Positions 9,437 through 18,119 of a stretch of 64,000 bases of DNA are shown piece by piece. Under the pieces are notes generated by a model that saw only the letters and a list, made by a program, of their open reading frames with translations, was not told the DNA's origin and made no database searches. Each line of letters begins with the position of its first letter. Positions within the stretch are counted from its first letter, which is position 1. This DNA is from an uncultured Lachnospiraceae bacterium. Its GTDB lineage: Bacteria > Bacillota > Clostridia > Lachnospirales > Lachnospiraceae. Both the position numbers and the translations under genes were made by a program. The stretch lies in NCBI GenBank assembly GCA_944380605.1, contig CALWIA010000006.1, positions 1 to 64,000 of the forward strand, given 5' to 3'.

Positions 9437-9691
9437 TCAGCCCTCCGTCAGATATTTTTCTATGCCATCCATTGCTTTTTCTTCGTCCGCGCCGCTGGCC
9501 GTCACCACAACCGACTCGCCGGCCGCCAGGCCCAATGTCATCATTCCCATAATACTCTTGGCATTGACGCGCTTCGAATCGCACTCCACATAAATGCTGC
9601 TGTCGTACTGGCTTGCCACCTGCACCAGCATCGCCACGGGTCTTGCTTCCAAGCCGCTTTTCAGTTCAATCGTAATTGTCTTTCTTACCAT
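9437..9691 (-). CDS. HPr-like protein with Glu in place of His15 (Crh-like)
   Basis: 84 residues with the HPr fold. The active-site loop reads GLEARPVA: position 15, the phosphocarrier histidine in GLHARPA, is Glu. The regulatory site NAKSIMGMM keeps Ser46 in perfect register. It therefore cannot relay phosphate from PTS enzyme I but should still be a substrate of HPr kinase, like Bacillus Crh (Gln15). The start at 9691 is set by AGGAGGAG four bases upstream; the longer frame reading into whiA is not used. It is 11 nt downstream of whiA, the same neighbourhood as crh in Bacillus, and hprK lies in the same operon. Likely a carbon-status signalling protein. Confidence 0.92.
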   Translation of the reverse strand: MVRKTITIELKSGLEARPVAMLVQVASQYDSSIYVECDSKRVNAKSIMGMMTLGLAAGESVVVTASGADEEKAMDGIEKYLTEG

Positions 9692-9702
9692 AATTCTCCT
9701 CC

Positions 9703-10689
9703 TCATTGCTCTGAATGGCCTGACTGCCATTCCGGCGCCGCATGCTTTTCCCGCAGTTCTTCCGCCAGAATACTCAGCTTTCTCAGCCGGTGATTGACCC
9801 CTGACTTGCCCACCGGTGATTCCAGTGATTCTCCCAACTCCTTTAGTGTGGCCTCCGGCTTTTCCAGCCGGGCTTTCGCGATCTCCTCCAGGTTCGGAGG
9901 CAGACTGTCCAGTCCCACCGTATCCCGAATATACACAATGTCTTCCATCTGCCGTACCGCCGCCGACACCGTCTTGTTGATGTTGGCCGTCTCGCAGTTG
10001 ACTTGCCGGTTTACCTGGCCCCGCATTTCCTTCAGAATCCGGATATTTTCCAGTTCCATAAGGGCCACCGGCGCTTCCATGACATTGAGAATATCCACGA
10101 TCTGGCTTCCTTCTTTGATGTACACCACATAGTACTTCTTTCTCACCACGATCCTGGCATCGATGCCGAAGGTAGCGATAATGGCCTGCAGCTGCTCCGC
10201 CTTTGCCCGCACGGTGCAGGCGATTTCAAAATGGTAAAACCGCTCCGGGTCGCTTATGGATCCTGCGGCCAGAAACGCGCCCCGGATAAATGCCCGGCGG
10301 CAGCAGGGATTCTGAATCACCAGGTTTCCCACCACCGAAAGGTTTTCTCCCACCTCGCCTCTGTCGTCCAGCAGCCTGGCCGCCAGCAGCACGCGTCTGG
10401 CATCCGCGTCGTCAGAAACCGTCACCACGTAGGCGCGGCTTCGTTTTAAGTATGCATTGCGCCGAATTGCGACATCCGTACTTATATTAAATGTTTTTTT
10501 TAATAATGTAAAGTACTTTCTTGCGACGGCGGCGTTTTCCGTGTGAATTTTTATGCGGCAGCGGTCTTCCTCGTCGAACTGGATTCTGCCGCAGAGACTG
10601 ATGATGGCGGCAATTTCCGCGATCCGGCAGTGCCTGGCCGGGCTCAGCTGCCTGGACAGTTCTTCTTTGACTCTTGAAGAAAAAGACAT
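9703..10689 (-). CDS. whiA: DNA-binding protein WhiA
   Basis: 328 residues. The N-terminal ~200 residues are the degenerate LAGLIDADG homing-endonuclease-like domain (RCRIAEIAAIISLCGRI, FIRGAFLAAGSISDPE). The C-terminal ~100 residues are a helix-turn-helix domain (LGESLESPVGKSGVNHRLRKL). WhiA is linked to cell division and chromosome segregation in Firmicutes and to sporulation in Streptomyces. It follows rapZ by 12 nt. The yvcK gene that usually lies between rapZ and whiA in Firmicutes is absent here. Confidence 0.96.
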   Translation of the reverse strand: MSFSSRVKEELSRQLSPARHCRIAEIAAIISLCGRIQFDEEDRCRIKIHTENAAVARKYFTLLKKTFNISTDVAIRRNAYLKRSRAYVVTVSDDADARRVLLAARLLDDRGEVGENLSVVGNLVIQNPCCRRAFIRGAFLAAGSISDPERFYHFEIACTVRAKAEQLQAIIATFGIDARIVVRKKYYVVYIKEGSQIVDILNVMEAPVALMELENIRILKEMRGQVNRQVNCETANINKTVSAAVRQMEDIVYIRDTVGLDSLPPNLEEIAKARLEKPEATLKELGESLESPVGKSGVNHRLRKLSILAEELREKHAAPEWQSGHSEQ

Positions 10690-10701
10690 ATCCCACCTCG
10701 C

Positions 10702-11574
10702 TTATTTCCGTCTGCTGTCGTTGTCAATATCCCGGTGTTCCAGTTTTACCCCCAGTTCCCGGCGCTGCCGCAGATGCTCGTACAGCGCTCTGGCAATGGT
10801 CACCGAACGGTGTTTGCCGCCGGTGCAGCCCACGGCGATCACCAGCTGGTTTTTCCCCTCCAGAATGTAGTTGGGAATCAGAAAATCCAGCAGGTCATAA
10901 AACTTTTCCAGAAACTTCCGGCCGGTGTCGCCCTGCATCACGTATTCCTGCACTTCCGCGTCTTCTCCGGTCTTCTGCCGCAGATGCTCCACGTAGTAGG
11001 GATTGGGCAGAAAACGGACGTCAAAGACCAGATCCGAGTCTGCCGGGATTCCGTATTTGAACCCAAAAGACAGCACCGTGACAAACAGATTGTCAAAATT
11101 CTGATTCTCCAGAAAAATCTTTTCCAGTTCCTGACGCAACTCCTTGGTCAGCAGCTTGCTGGTGTCGATGATCACATCTGCCTTCTTTTTGAGAAATTCC
11201 AGTTTTTCCCGCTCTCTGGCGATGCCGTCGTCAATCCGGCCCCTGCCGGCCAGCGGATGGCTGCGCCGGGTCTCCTTATAGCGCTTGATCAGCACCTGGT
11301 CGCTGGCGTCCAGAAACAGGACCTTCAGAGGAAGGCCATCCTCCCGCCAGTCCTGCAGCAGGGCGTCCATGGCGGACAGCTCCTGGCCGCTGCGGATATC
11401 GATTCCCAGCGCCACCTGGCTGGGCTGCCCCGGGCTCCCTATGGTCAGCTGGACAAATTTCTCCATCAGGGAAATAGGCAGATTGTCCACGCAATAATAC
11501 CCCATATCTTCCAGCATCTTGAGAGCTACGGTCTTGCCCGCTCCGGACATGCCCGTCACAATCACCAGTTTCAT
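10702..11574 (-). CDS. rapZ: RNase adapter / nucleotide-binding protein RapZ (YvcJ)
   Basis: 290 residues. The Walker A motif GMSGAGKT is at residues 8-15, and the C-terminal domain carries IAVGCTGGKHRSV. Binds ATP/GTP; in Gram-negatives it guides RNase E to small RNAs controlling glucosamine 6-phosphate synthase, while in Firmicutes (YvcJ) the role is less clear. Its ATG overlaps the murB stop (ATGA, 11571-11574). Confidence 0.96.
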   Translation of the reverse strand: MKLVIVTGMSGAGKTVALKMLEDMGYYCVDNLPISLMEKFVQLTIGSPGQPSQVALGIDIRSGQELSAMDALLQDWREDGLPLKVLFLDASDQVLIKRYKETRRSHPLAGRGRIDDGIAREREKLEFLKKKADVIIDTSKLLTKELRQELEKIFLENQNFDNLFVTVLSFGFKYGIPADSDLVFDVRFLPNPYYVEHLRQKTGEDAEVQEYVMQGDTGRKFLEKFYDLLDFLIPNYILEGKNQLVIAVGCTGGKHRSVTIARALYEHLRQRRELGVKLEHRDIDNDSRRK

Positions 11575-12488
11575 CTGCGTGCCTCCGAATCATTCAGCTG
11601 TCTGACTTCCAGTTCCAGTTCCACTCCGAAGCGTTCCCGCACCCGGCGCTGTACTTCCCGGCACAGCGCCAGCACTTCCGCCGAAGACGCGCCGCCCCGG
11701 TTGATGACAAAGCCGCAGTGTTTTTCCGACACCTGGGCCTGCCCCACCGCAAAGCCCCGCAGCCCCGCTTCTTCAATCAGCTGTCCTGCGAAATGCCCCG
11801 GCGGGCGCTTGAAGGTACTGCCGGCGCTGGGGTATTCCAGCGGCTGCCGGCTGCTGCGCCTGGCGGCCAGATCCGCCATCCGCTCCTGAATCGCATCCCG
11901 GTCTCCGGCCTGCAGGCGAAGCCCCGCCTCCAGCACCACATACCCCTTTCCGGGAATACAGCTGGTGCGGTATCCCAGTTCCAGGTCCGGCGCTTCCAGC
12001 CGGTACACGGCGCCATCCGGTGCCAGCACCCGCGCCCAGGTGAGCACATCCTTCATCTCTGAGCCGTAGGCCCCCGCGTTCATCACCACGGCGCCTCCCA
12101 GGGTGCCTGGTATGCCGGCGGCAAATTCCAGCCCCGTCAGGCTGCGCTCCGCCGCCTGTCTGGCCAGCCGGGACAGCAAAATTCCCGCTCCCGCCGCTGC
12201 TTCCGTCCCCTCGATCCGGCATCCGCACAGCCCCTCCGTAGACAGCACCACGCCGCCGAAGCCGGCGTCGTCCGCCAGCAGGTTGCTTCCATTCCCGATG
12301 ACATACCAGGGAATCCCTTCCTGCCGGCACAGCCGCACTGCCTGGCAGAACGACGCCTCGTCCGCCGGCGCCGCGAACCATTCCGCCGGTCCTCCGATGC
12401 GGAACGTGGTATGGCGGCTTAAGGGCTCCTGCGGCTTTACCGCCTCCGCTCCCAGAAGAGAGCGCAGTTTCGCTCCGATTTCCTTCAT
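11571..12488 (-). CDS. murB: UDP-N-acetylenolpyruvoylglucosamine reductase
   Basis: FAD enzyme completing UDP-MurNAc for peptidoglycan. 305 residues. FAD-binding features TTFRIGGPAEWF and GTLGGAVVMNAGAYG are clear, and the catalytic Ser is in SAGSTFKRP (type II MurB spacing). It lies between hprK and rapZ, the usual clostridial arrangement. Confidence 0.96.
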   Translation of the reverse strand: MKEIGAKLRSLLGAEAVKPQEPLSRHTTFRIGGPAEWFAAPADEASFCQAVRLCRQEGIPWYVIGNGSNLLADDAGFGGVVLSTEGLCGCRIEGTEAAAGAGILLSRLARQAAERSLTGLEFAAGIPGTLGGAVVMNAGAYGSEMKDVLTWARVLAPDGAVYRLEAPDLELGYRTSCIPGKGYVVLEAGLRLQAGDRDAIQERMADLAARRSSRQPLEYPSAGSTFKRPPGHFAGQLIEEAGLRGFAVGQAQVSEKHCGFVINRGGASSAEVLALCREVQRRVRERFGVELELEVRQLNDSEARR

Positions 12489-12511
12489 AATCCTTCCTTT
12501 CGGTTTGCCCG

Positions 12512-13441
12512 CTACATCCTGCCGCGGGACAGATTGGCCTGCACCCGGTTGTACAGTTCCTTGGCCGCGTTGTATCCCATCTTTTTCTGCCGGTGGTTGA
12601 CCGACGCCGTTTCTACGATAATGGCCAGGTTTCTGCCGGGCCGGATGGGAATGGCGTGGCTCACTACCTGGTTGCCCAGCAGTTCCGTATACTGGTCTTC
12701 CAGGCCCAGACGGTCATACTCCTTGTCCCGGTCCCATTCTTCCAGCTTGATAATCAGGTCGATGGTCTGGGTATCCTTAACGCTTTCCACGCCGAACAGC
12801 GTCTTGACGTCGATGATGCCGATGCCTCTCAGTTCAATAAAGTGCTTGGTAATATCCGGCGCCGACCCTACCAGCGTGTCGTCGCTGACTTTGCGGATTT
12901 CCACCACGTCGTCCGTCACCAGACGGTGGCCCCGCTTGATCAGTTCCAGCGCCGCCTCGCTTTTGCCGATGCCGCTTTCTCCCATAATCAGCACGCCCTC
13001 GCCGAATACGTCCACCAGCACGCCGTGGATGCTGATGCAGGGCGCCAGGCGCACCTTCAGCCAGCGGATCACCTCCGCCATAAGGTCCGACGTGGTCTTG
13101 TCGGAAACCAGACAGGGAACGTCGTAATGGTTGCACAGTTCCAGCATATCCTGATCCGGCATCTGGCTGCGGCTGTACACCAGGCATGGAATCTTCTCCG
13201 CCAGCAGCTGGTCGTAGATCTTCCGCCTCCGCTCCGGATCCATCTGCCGGATATACTCCTGCTCTACATATCCGATGATCTGTACCCGTTCCTTGTCAAA
13301 GTGGTCAAAAAATCCCGCCAGCTGCAGGGCCGGGCGGTTTACATCCGGATGGGTCAGCACCGCCCGCTCCACGTCGATTTCCGGCGTTACATTTTTCAGC
13401 TTCATTTTGTCAACCAGTTCCTGGATGGTTACCCCGTACAT
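12512..13441 (-). CDS. hprK: HPr kinase/phosphorylase
   Basis: Phosphorylates and dephosphorylates Ser46 of HPr-type proteins in response to fructose bisphosphate and phosphate, driving catabolite repression. 309 residues. The N-terminal MurF-like domain is followed by the catalytic domain, with Walker A GESGIGKS preceded by the conserved IHGV histidine and followed by LVTDDVVEI. The HPrK/P signature ELRGIGIIDVKTLFG is intact. It shares an operon with the Glu15 HPr-like gene four genes downstream. RBS GGAGAG lies 6 nt before the ATG. Confidence 0.97.
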   Translation of the reverse strand: MYGVTIQELVDKMKLKNVTPEIDVERAVLTHPDVNRPALQLAGFFDHFDKERVQIIGYVEQEYIRQMDPERRRKIYDQLLAEKIPCLVYSRSQMPDQDMLELCNHYDVPCLVSDKTTSDLMAEVIRWLKVRLAPCISIHGVLVDVFGEGVLIMGESGIGKSEAALELIKRGHRLVTDDVVEIRKVSDDTLVGSAPDITKHFIELRGIGIIDVKTLFGVESVKDTQTIDLIIKLEEWDRDKEYDRLGLEDQYTELLGNQVVSHAIPIRPGRNLAIIVETASVNHRQKKMGYNAAKELYNRVQANLSRGRM

Positions 13442-13543
13442 ATCCGCTCTCCTTTTCCTGTCCGGCCCGCCTGTTCCGGCGGTGCCGCTGTTTCATGCTG
13501 CCATGCCCGCCGCGCGGACATGATCCCTCTCTTCCCGTTTCCG

Positions 13544-15400
13544 TCACCGGAAAAACCGGTAGACGCTTTCCGCCGCCTTCCGGTTCATCCCCGGCACCGC
13601 CGCCAGTTCCTCCAGCCCCGCTTCTTTGACCGCTTCCAGAGACTGGAACTGCCGCATCAGCGCCTTCCGCCTGGCCGGACCGATGTCCGGAATCTCGTCC
13701 AGCACCGAATGCACCTGCCCTTTGCTTCGCAGGCTTCTGTGGTATTCGATGGCAAAGCGGTGCGCCTCGTCCTGGATGCGGGTAATCAGCCGGAACGCCT
13801 CGGAATGCCGGTCCATAGGCACTTCCACGTTGTTGTGGTACAGCCCCCGGGTCCGGTGATGGTCGTCCTTGACCATGCCGCACACCGGAATCTCCAGCCC
13901 CAGTTCCTTCAGCACTTCCAGGGCGATGTTGACCTGCCCCCGGCCTCCGTCCATGAGAATCAGATCCGGGAATCGAGTAAAGCTGCCCAGCGCCTGATCC
14001 ACGCCTTCCTCTTCCAGGCTTCTGGCTTCCTCCAGGCCGTGGCTGAACCGCCGGGAGAGCACTTCCTTCATGGAAGCGTAGTCGTTGGGCCCTTTGACGC
14101 TGCGGATTTTAAATTTCCGGTAATCGCTGCGCTTTGGCTTTCCGTCCTCGTACACCACCATGGAGCCCACCGACTCCAGCCCGCTGGTGTTGGAAATGTC
14201 GTAGGCCTCAATCCGCCGCAGCCGGCCCAGGCCGATCATCTGGCCGATCTGGTTCATGGCCCCGGTGGTCCGCAGTTCTTCCCGCTTCAGTTCTTCCTTG
14301 TCCTTGGAAAGCACCATGGCCGCGTTGCGTTCCGCCAGCTCGATCAGCCGCTCCTTCTGGCCCTTCTGGGGAACCACGATGCGCACCTTCTGCCCCCGCT
14401 TCATCTCCAGCCAGCGGCGGATCACGTCTTCATCCTCCAATGGCGTCTGCAGCCACAGCTCCCTGGGCACAAAAGGCGTGCCGGAATAAAACTGCTTGAC
14501 AAAGCTGGTCAGCACCTGGCGGCTGTCCTCTTCCACCGCCACAGACATGTGAAAATGATCCCGGCCGATCAGCTTGCCTTCCCGTACAAAGAACACCTGC
14601 ACCACCGCGTCGCTCTCGTCTCTGGCCATGGCAATGATGTCCCGGTCCTCCGTACTGCTGCTGGTGATCTTCTGCTTCTGCGCCACCTGCTTTACGCTGG
14701 AAAGCAGATCCCGGTACTCAATGGCCTTCTCAAAGTCCATGCGTTCCGACGCTTCCTGCATCTTCTGCTCCAGCATCTTCAGAATGCCGTCGTAGCGTCC
14801 GTTCAGAAACTCCAGAGCCTGGCTGACCGACTCACCGTAAGCCTCTTTGCTGACATAGCCCTGGCAGGGCGCGCCGCACTGGCGGATGTGGTAATTCAGA
14901 CAGGGCCGCTCTTTTCCGATGTCCCTGGGAAGGTTCCTGGAACAGGTGCGGATCTGATACAGCTTGTGAATCAGGTCAATGGTATCCTTCACCGCTCCGG
15001 CGCTGGTATAGGGGCCGAAATACCGGCTCTTGTCCTTTTTCATGGTACGGGCAAACAGAATCCTGGGAAAATCTTCCGACACCGTCACCTTGATATAGGG
15101 ATAGGCCTTGTCGTCCTTCAGCATGGTGTTGTACCGGGGCCGGTGCTCCTTGATCAGGTTGCACTCCAGCACCAGCGCCTCCAGCTCCGAGTCGGTGATG
15201 ATATACTCAAACCGGGCAATGCGGGACACCATCTGCTGGATTTTGGCCGTCTTGTTCCGGCTGCTCTGAAAATACTGGCGCACCCGGTTTTTCAGGCTGA
15301 TGGCCTTCCCTACGTAGATGATCTCATCCTTTTCGTCATGCATGAGATACACGCCGGGCTGGGCCGGCAGTTTTTTCAGTTCTTCTTCGATGTCAAACAC
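13544..15400 (-). CDS. uvrC: Excinuclease ABC subunit C
   Basis: Makes both incisions in nucleotide excision repair. 618 residues. The GIY-YIG nuclease ([20 protein letters not shown], residues ~14-33) comes first, then a Cys cluster, the UVR/UvrB-binding motif (~205-235), an RNase H-like endonuclease ([17 protein letters not shown], ~390-) and C-terminal tandem helix-hairpin-helix motifs ([24 protein letters not shown]). All domains are complete. Confidence 0.97.
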   Translation of the reverse strand: MFDIEEELKKLPAQPGVYLMHDEKDEIIYVGKAISLKNRVRQYFQSSRNKTAKIQQMVSRIARFEYIITDSELEALVLECNLIKEHRPRYNTMLKDDKAYPYIKVTVSEDFPRILFARTMKKDKSRYFGPYTSAGAVKDTIDLIHKLYQIRTCSRNLPRDIGKERPCLNYHIRQCGAPCQGYVSKEAYGESVSQALEFLNGRYDGILKMLEQKMQEASERMDFEKAIEYRDLLSSVKQVAQKQKITSSSTEDRDIIAMARDESDAVVQVFFVREGKLIGRDHFHMSVAVEEDSRQVLTSFVKQFYSGTPFVPRELWLQTPLEDEDVIRRWLEMKRGQKVRIVVPQKGQKERLIELAERNAAMVLSKDKEELKREELRTTGAMNQIGQMIGLGRLRRIEAYDISNTSGLESVGSMVVYEDGKPKRSDYRKFKIRSVKGPNDYASMKEVLSRRFSHGLEEARSLEEEGVDQALGSFTRFPDLILMDGGRGQVNIALEVLKELGLEIPVCGMVKDDHHRTRGLYHNNVEVPMDRHSEAFRLITRIQDEAHRFAIEYHRSLRSKGQVHSVLDEIPDIGPARRKALMRQFQSLEAVKEAGLEELAAVPGMNRKAAESVYRFFR

Positions 15401-15414
15401 GCCTTCGGCCTCCT

Positions 15415-15942
15415 TTACCGCAGCCGGCCGCCGTCAAATTTCTGCTGAAGCAGCAGATACTGCCGCACCGCTTTCAGCTGCTGAGATACGGTGCCGCTCT
15501 GCCTGGGAAGGTCCAGAGCCGCGCAGATCATATCCAGGTCTTCCTGCCCCGCCTTTCCTTCCATGGCCGTCAGAATCTCCAGCTTCTGCCCGCAGGTTTC
15601 CGCCTCCGCGAAGGAACGCACCAGGGGATTCAGCGGGGGAAGCTTCGGATCTTCCTCTTTCTTTTCCGCTTCCCCGGCCTCGGCTTTTGCCGGATCCGCC
15701 GGCAGTTTTACCTTTTCAAACCGGTACCGCTGCGCCGCGTCCGGATACCGGTCCCGGTCCACCTCGCTGACAAACATGGCAAGCGGCCTGGCGAAAATGC
15801 CAAAATCCCCGTACAGCGCCTGGTACACCACCAGAAGTTCTCCTGTCTCCGTATGTCTGGCTACCGCCAGCACCTGATACAGTTTATCCTTGAAATGCCG
15901 GTAAAATTCCCCCGGCCTGGGGGTTCTGTCACTGTGTTCCAC
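15415..15942 (-). CDS. DUF1653 domain protein
   Basis: 175 residues. The first ~65 residues match DUF1653, a small beta domain of unknown function ([36 protein letters not shown]). The remaining ~110 residues are charged and helical and not recognised. The start overlaps the 3' end of the upstream lipoprotein gene by 14 nt, and uvrC follows after 14 nt, so it is within the operon. Confidence 0.8.
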   Translation of the reverse strand: MEHSDRTPRPGEFYRHFKDKLYQVLAVARHTETGELLVVYQALYGDFGIFARPLAMFVSEVDRDRYPDAAQRYRFEKVKLPADPAKAEAGEAEKKEEDPKLPPLNPLVRSFAEAETCGQKLEILTAMEGKAGQEDLDMICAALDLPRQSGTVSQQLKAVRQYLLLQQKFDGGRLR

Positions 15943-17329
15943 CTGTTTCCGCCCCGCTTTCTGCCGGCGCCTGCGCGTCCCCGCTGCCGGCCGGCGTTTC
16001 CGCCGCCGATTCGATTTCCGCCGCCGGCTCTGTTTCCGTCTCCGGTTCCGTCTCCGGCTGCGCCGCCCTGGAAGCGGCGATCTGCCGGGCTTCTTCCTCC
16101 GCCTCTTCCGGCGTCAGAAGCGCGTCCCAGTGGTAGCGGCAGGCGGCGCTCCACAGAAGCCACTCGTCATATCCGGCGTCGTACACCGCCTGGATCTGCT
16201 GCCGCACCTGCTCGTCTCCATATTCGATATAGTGTTCCAGATACGAAGCCGTAAAATCCTGCAGCCAGGGACGTACCACCGCCTGGTGCGCTCCCTCCGC
16301 CTGATACCGGCGAAGATCCTCCTTGGAGCCCTGCAGCGCCGCCAGAATGGTATCATAAGGCTGGGTATCCGGATGGTCGATGCCGAAATTGCCGTCTCCG
16401 TAATGGGAAGGATAGATCATGGGACAGATGTAGTCCAGGCTGGCCGCCATATCTCCATACGACTGTCCCACGTTGTCCGAATCCACGCCGCCGCCGATGA
16501 TGGCGCCGAACACATCCGCCGCCACGTACACGCCTTCCGCCGCCAGCTTCTCATAGGCGTACTCCACAAACTGGGAAATGATCTCCGTGCGGCTGCGTCC
16601 CTGGGTATCCGCCTCGTCGTATACCACGTCGCCGATGCCCCGCTCCGTGGAAAAACGGATATAGTCGAACTGCACCTCGTCAAATCCGGCCTTGTGGGCT
16701 TCGATTCCCACTTCCACCAGATAGTCCCAGGCTTCCTGTTTGTAGGGATTGACCCAGGCCAGTCCCTTGTTGTCCCGGTAGATGCTTCCATCCGCCAGTT
16801 TCAGAGCCAGTTCCGGCTTCTGCTCCGGCAGATAGGGATCCCGGAACGCCACCACCCGGGCTATGGTATAAATGCCGTGGTCCTTCAGCTTTTTCATCAG
16901 TCCGTCGATATCCGGAATAAAAGCCTCCACGGCGCCGATCTCGCTGACCATAGGGGAATCCATGGCAAAGGTAATGCGTCCGTTGTCGTCCTTGACGTCG
17001 ATGACCACCGCGTTGACCTCCGTCTCGTCAATGTGCTGGATGATCTCGTCCATCATGGAAGCGGTTCCCGCCACATAAGCGGAAAGATAGACGCCCTTTA
17101 CCTTCACCGGAATCCGCTCCGGCTCCGGCGCTTCTGTTTCTGTTTCCGTCTCCGGCACTGCCGCCGTAGTTAGTTCCACCTTTTCTTCCGTCTCCGCCTC
17201 CGCCTCGTCGGAATTTCTCCCTACCACCACCGGCGCCGGCGCCGTGGCGCCGCCGTCGATCCGTTCATATCTTCTGCATCCGCCGAGCATCAGAAGACAC
17301 AGCACGGCGATTCCTATTTTTCTGATCAT
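15929..17329 (-). CDS. Lipoprotein with putative glycoside hydrolase (DUF4015) domain
   Basis: 466 residues. A lipoprotein signal peptide with lipobox LGGC (Cys18) is followed by an E/T/A-rich linker. Residues ~75-395 are a TIM-barrel-like domain of the DUF4015 'putative glycoside hydrolase' family (KGVYLSAYVAGT, VIDVKDDNGRITFAMDS, DEVQFDYIRFSTERG, CPMIYPSHY). The last ~65 residues are again Glu/Thr/Ala-rich. Predicted to act on the outer face of the membrane on a polysaccharide; the substrate is unknown. Confidence 0.82.
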   Translation of the reverse strand: MIRKIGIAVLCLLMLGGCRRYERIDGGATAPAPVVVGRNSDEAEAETEEKVELTTAAVPETETETEAPEPERIPVKVKGVYLSAYVAGTASMMDEIIQHIDETEVNAVVIDVKDDNGRITFAMDSPMVSEIGAVEAFIPDIDGLMKKLKDHGIYTIARVVAFRDPYLPEQKPELALKLADGSIYRDNKGLAWVNPYKQEAWDYLVEVGIEAHKAGFDEVQFDYIRFSTERGIGDVVYDEADTQGRSRTEIISQFVEYAYEKLAAEGVYVAADVFGAIIGGGVDSDNVGQSYGDMAASLDYICPMIYPSHYGDGNFGIDHPDTQPYDTILAALQGSKEDLRRYQAEGAHQAVVRPWLQDFTASYLEHYIEYGDEQVRQQIQAVYDAGYDEWLLWSAACRYHWDALLTPEEAEEEARQIAASRAAQPETEPETETEPAAEIESAAETPAGSGDAQAPAESGAETGGTQ

Positions 17330-17426
17330 ACCTTTATTCCTTATCGTTCTGCGTGATCCTTCGCGTCCGGCCGCGGACGCAGAGAAGTTACTGGCATTTT
17401 ACCACATCTTTGCCGGTTTGAAAACA

Positions 17427-18119
17427 TCAGAGTCCGGATTCTTCTGCCGCGGCCTGTCCCGCAAGGATGGCTTCCACCTCCCGCGGGTCGTCCGCCAGGT
17501 AGCGGGGATGAAAGCTTTCCAGCTCCTCCCGGCTGCGGAAGCCCCAGGTCACGCCCACCGTGTCCATGCCGGCGGCTATGCCGGTGCGCATATCCGTATT
17601 GGAATCTCCCAGATACAAACACTCCTCCGGCCGGACGCCCAGCGCCTTCGCCGTATACAGGGCCCCTGTCGGGTCCGGCTTGCGGGGGATTCCCTCCTGT
17701 TCACCGGCAATCCGGTCAAAGCAGCCGGCGCCGAATACCGTTTCGATATTTCTCACCGCCTCTTCATGGCCCTTGTTGGACAGCACCGCCGTCCGGATGC
17801 CCCGTTCCTTCAAAAACGCCAGCAGGTGCGGGATGCCCGGATACGCTTCTACATGGTAGAGGCAGTTTTCCTGAAACAGCTGGCTGTAGCGCGCCTGCGC
17901 CTGCCGGATCCGTTCCGGATCCTGCTGCCCCCGGAAGGCAAAGGCCCGCTCCACAAACAGCTTGTAGCCATCTCCTACAAATTTCCGGGTATGGTCCTGG
18001 TCCACCGGCTCCAGCCCAAATTCTTCCAGCGTCAGGTTGATGGTACGGGTCAGCGCCTCCAGGGTGTTGATCAGCGTCCCATCCAGATCGAAAATGCAGC
18101 ATCGGTACTTGGTATTCAT
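17427..18119 (-). CDS. HAD-family hydrolase (phosphoglycolate phosphatase-like)
   Basis: 230 residues, HAD subfamily IA. Nucleophile motif FDLDGTLIN (Asp11, Asp13), motif II in VLSNKG, and motif IV GDSNTDM near residue 171. Likely a small-molecule phosphatase; the substrate cannot be read from the sequence. Its ATG overlaps the stop of the activase gene (18116-18119). Confidence 0.9.
   Translation of the reverse strand: MNTKYRCCIFDLDGTLINTLEALTRTINLTLEEFGLEPVDQDHTRKFVGDGYKLFVERAFAFRGQQDPERIRQAQARYSQLFQENCLYHVEAYPGIPHLLAFLKERGIRTAVLSNKGHEEAVRNIETVFGAGCFDRIAGEQEGIPRKPDPTGALYTAKALGVRPEECLYLGDSNTDMRTGIAAGMDTVGVTWGFRSREELESFHPRYLADDPREVEAILAGQAAAEESGL

Noticed and set aside
12593..15448. A 951-codon open frame on the plus strand
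   Set aside because: It lies opposite hprK and uvrC, whose proteins are fully recognisable. Its product is rich in His, Gln, Leu and Arg with no domain, the usual mirror of GC-rich coding DNA.
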